A DNA stretch of 64,000 bases from Pectobacterium betavasculorum (GTDB lineage Bacteria; Pseudomonadota; Gammaproteobacteria; Enterobacterales; Enterobacteriaceae), in assembly GCF_000749845.1 (NCBI RefSeq), contig NZ_JQHM01000014.1:1-64000 (forward strand). The letters run 5' to 3'. Below the pieces are notes generated by a model that worked only from the letters and a program-made list of their open reading frames with translations, searched no databases and was not told where the DNA came from. Below are positions 62,299 to 64,000 of this stretch, piece by piece. How positions within the stretch are numbered: position 1 is the stretch's first letter; every line of letters begins with the position of its first letter. Made by a program: the position numbers and the translations under genes.

Positions 62299-63141
62299 TT
62301 AATCACCGCAAAAACAGGCCACCGCATCTTCGGTTGAATCGAACAGATCACCCTGGTTTGCGGCGAAGCGCGCCAGATCGGCATAGCTGGGACCGTCAAT
62401 ACGAAACCGTGTGCCACTGGCTTTGCTGGCCAGATTCAGTGATTCCATACGAATCCACCATATGGCGGCTTCCGGTCTGGCCTTGATGAGGGCCAGGCGC
62501 TGTCCTTGTGGCTTGAGGAAGCACAAATCACAGTTGCCTTCGAGTGTGCGGCCTTTCACGGTCAACAGTTCCAGATCGAAAGGCTGCGCCTGCCAGAACG
62601 CACTGACCTCGTATACGCTGATGTTTGCATCGGCCAATGGCATGCACATCATTTCATGGCTTGATTCCGTAGAGTGACCGCGCGCCCGGATTTTGGCGAC
62701 ACGCCGTTGCTCGTCGGCGCGGATGCCAATGAATTGATCCCATTCTGTCCAACCGAGACTGCGCAGGTATTTATGCATCGGCCGAATTTTCAGGCTGGTG
62801 GTGCAGCCGCGAGCAACAGGGTTGGGCAGGTATTGGCGTTTACGGATCAACGCCTCGAAAGGCTCACCCTGACGGCTGGCAGTCGTGAAATCGACCCGCT
62901 TGAACCCTGGTGCAGCATCCTGATATTCGAGCCAGTGGATAGGGGTTTTCCAGTGTGTGGCGCAGTCACGCACGAAGCGCAGGGTAGCTTCTACTTCTTT
63001 GCCCGTGTTGGCGAAGCAGACTACGGTATCGGCAGGCAGGCCGCCGTTGGCCTGTAAAACGCGCCACAGCATATAGGCACTGGTGCGGCCACCGGAAAAA
63101 CTGATGCAGGCCGGGGAGTCAATCTTGAACGGGTCGCGCAT
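62299..63141 (-). CDS. PAPS-reductase-like PP-loop protein
   Basis: 280 residues. The PP-loop SFSGGRTSAYML is at about 14-25, followed by VVCFANTGKE (about 41-50). Later cysteines CDLCFLKPQ (about 203-208) and CFCGD at the C-terminus may bind a metal cluster. The family includes PAPS reductases, phage proteins and the DndC/sulfur-transfer type. No dnd genes are present and sulfate assimilation is unlikely on an ICE, so the substrate is unknown. The gene is also convergent with the H-NS-like gene. Confidence 0.8.
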   Translation of the reverse strand: MRDPFKIDSPACISFSGGRTSAYMLWRVLQANGGLPADTVVCFANTGKEVEATLRFVRDCATHWKTPIHWLEYQDAAPGFKRVDFTTASRQGEPFEALIRKRQYLPNPVARGCTTSLKIRPMHKYLRSLGWTEWDQFIGIRADEQRRVAKIRARGHSTESSHEMMCMPLADANISVYEVSAFWQAQPFDLELLTVKGRTLEGNCDLCFLKPQGQRLALIKARPEAAIWWIRMESLNLASKASGTRFRIDGPSYADLARFAANQGDLFDSTEDAVACFCGD

Positions 63142-63227
63142 GTGGGCGTCTCCGGAGTATCGCTGGTGGAATGGCCTGTAGTGGGCTGAGACGAATGCGT
63201 GTCAGCGGTGGAGGTGCTGGCGCGAGA

Positions 63228-63252
63228 GGAAAGAAGCCCCCATGAGGGGGCT
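63228..63252 (-). terminator. Attenuator-like hairpin before the PP-loop gene
   Basis: AGCCCCC, four bases, GGGGGCT: a perfect seven-pair stem. On the minus strand TCTTTCC follows; the PP-loop gene starts about 90 bases later. It also lies 15 bases after the stop of the small upstream gene. Confidence 0.55.
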
Positions 63253-63266
63253 ATGGAGGACGAGGC

Positions 63267-63459
63267 TCAGTTGCTATCGGGGCTTGTCGCGACAACTTGC
63301 AGGAAAATCTGTGTTGCGGTAGCGGACACTTCGAGATCACCAGCACCATCCAGGATGCCGGTAAACACCCTGATCCTTGACCAGGATGATGCGGCACTGA
63401 TTGGCAACAGCTTCGGCGATGACGGGCCGCAATTCGGCTCCTTTGAAGCGTAAAGTCAT
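63267..63459 (-). pseudogene. Small ICE gene, apparently frameshifted (DUF3085-like start)
   Basis: ATG 63459 with AGGAG upstream opens MTLRFKGAELRPVIAEAVAN, then QCRIILVKDQGVY, resembling the start of a small ICE-conserved family (DUF3085 as I recall it). The frame stops at 63337 after 40 codons. If one G of the GGG near 63368 is skipped, the reading continues VFTGILDGAGDLEVSATATQ to a stop at 63267, giving about 63 residues. It is either a frameshift mutation, a sequencing error, or a naturally short gene. Confidence 0.45.
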
Positions 63460-63486
63460 ACACGTTACTCCTGAGAGGATGGTATG

Positions 63487-63517
63487 CCGGGCAACACAGT
63501 GAAGAAGTGTTGTCCGG
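63487..63517 (-). other. Hairpin before the small DUF3085-like gene
   Basis: CCGGGCAACAC and GTGTTGTCCGG pair over eleven positions with one G-U and a nine-base loop, 28 bases upstream of the ATG at 63459. No T-run follows. Confidence 0.5.
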
Positions 63518-63607
63518 GGCGGGGGATTGGTGCGTATCCCAGTCGAGGTGCGATAAGTAAACGATGCTGGTCAGATAACCCATCGTATAGACGGGTTGTC
63601 TGTAGCG

Positions 63608-64000
63608 TCATGACTTGCGTCGCAGCGGCTTTTGAATGGTGCGCACACGTATGCGACGCCAACTGCCATCGTCGATCAGCCTGAACAGTACGTCTCCGAG
63701 GGTATCGAAGAACACACCGTCAACTCGTTCAACCAACTCTCCATCGTGGCTCAGCACTACGGCATAGAGGTCATCGGCGCGTTCGTATTGCACAGTGACG
63801 CGGCCATTGAATTTCGCCGTGTTGGTGTTGAAGCTGATAGCCGGTGGTGTAGCGATGATGTCCTTGGGCAGCGGATCGACCCAGGTGAAATCTCGCGCGC
63901 CCGCATCAACCAGCAGGTGCGTAATCCGACGAAAACCATCCGGTGCCGGCAGCTCCTCCAGTTGCCTGATCAGTTCCTGTAACTCCGGGCAGCGGGGTTG
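63608..64000 (-). CDS. ICE hypothetical protein, 5' end beyond the window
   Basis: 130 codons remain open to the window edge with no start codon in view. The visible part begins QPRCPELQELIRQLEELPAP and includes DGFRRITHLLVDAGARDFTWVDP, INTNTAKFNGRV-like and GDVLFRLIDDGSWRRIRVRTIQKPLRRKS at the end. Soluble, mixed alpha/beta; family not recognised. Same direction as the other maintenance genes. Confidence 0.75.
   Translation of the reverse strand, partial: QPRCPELQELIRQLEELPAPDGFRRITHLLVDAGARDFTWVDPLPKDIIATPPAISFNTNTAKFNGRVTVQYERADDLYAVVLSHDGELVERVDGVFFDTLGDVLFRLIDDGSWRRIRVRTIQKPLRRKS

Overview
The window is enterobacterial chromosome, most probably Pectobacterium or a close soft-rot relative, running into the left part of a large integrative and conjugative element (ICE). 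The host call rests on UvrY, UvrC, PgsA, CycA, IraP and YecF being close to but clearly diverged from their E. coli counterparts, on the order yecF-uvrY-uvrC-pgsA-tRNA-Gly, and on a T6SS Hcp/VgrG/Rhs style common in that group. Genus is an inference.

Positions 1-8548 are chromosomal: tRNA-Asn, a naturally short 91-residue Nac, IraP, CycA, tRNA-Lys(CTT), a small unknown gene, YecF, UvrY-UvrC, PgsA and tRNA-Gly(GCC). A P4-type integrase gene (8777-10582) directly follows tRNA-Gly, so the element begins at the 3' end of that tRNA; its right end is beyond the window.

Positions 8549-25990 are the variable cargo zone: an AbiTii-type abortive-infection gene, a Ner-like regulator with a structured and repeated intergenic region resembling phage C4-type antisense RNA, a complete auxiliary T6SS module (hcp, vgrG, Eag chaperone, PAAR-Rhs effector with a nuclease-like tip, immunity gene, broken rhs tip), a DUF2441-like gene, a PD-(D/E)XK nuclease gene, a decayed DUF932 gene, a membrane protein and a VasH-like sigma-54 activator whose GAFTGA loop is altered.

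Positions 26050-52015 are the conjugation module of the ICEclc/PAGI/PFL_46xx-47xx kind, nearly all on the minus strand: MobH relaxase, TraG-like protein, TraU-like and thiol-disulfide proteins, VirB4 ATPase, pilus and core-complex proteins, TraD coupling ATPase, transglycosylase and PilL. Cargo has been dropped into this module at three places: a membrane gene with a nine-copy GTGGCT repeat (28173-29189), an AbiE type IV toxin-antitoxin pair with its own promoter and operator (35465-37138) and an AT-rich membrane gene (45168-45779).

Positions 52415-64000 carry a large nuclease-like protein with a C-terminal SEC-C zinc motif, a putative RHH-DUF1413 regulator with two strong palindromes in its promoter region, and the ICE maintenance genes: SNF2 helicase, NPPY methyltransferase, DUF3275, DUF3577 replication protein, H-NS-like protein and a PAPS-reductase-like PP-loop protein. 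The minus-strand gene boundaries from 57.6 to 63.5 kb each hold a different hairpin just upstream of the next start, several followed by U-rich tracts. This looks like a chain of attenuators and is the most unexpected non-coding signal here.
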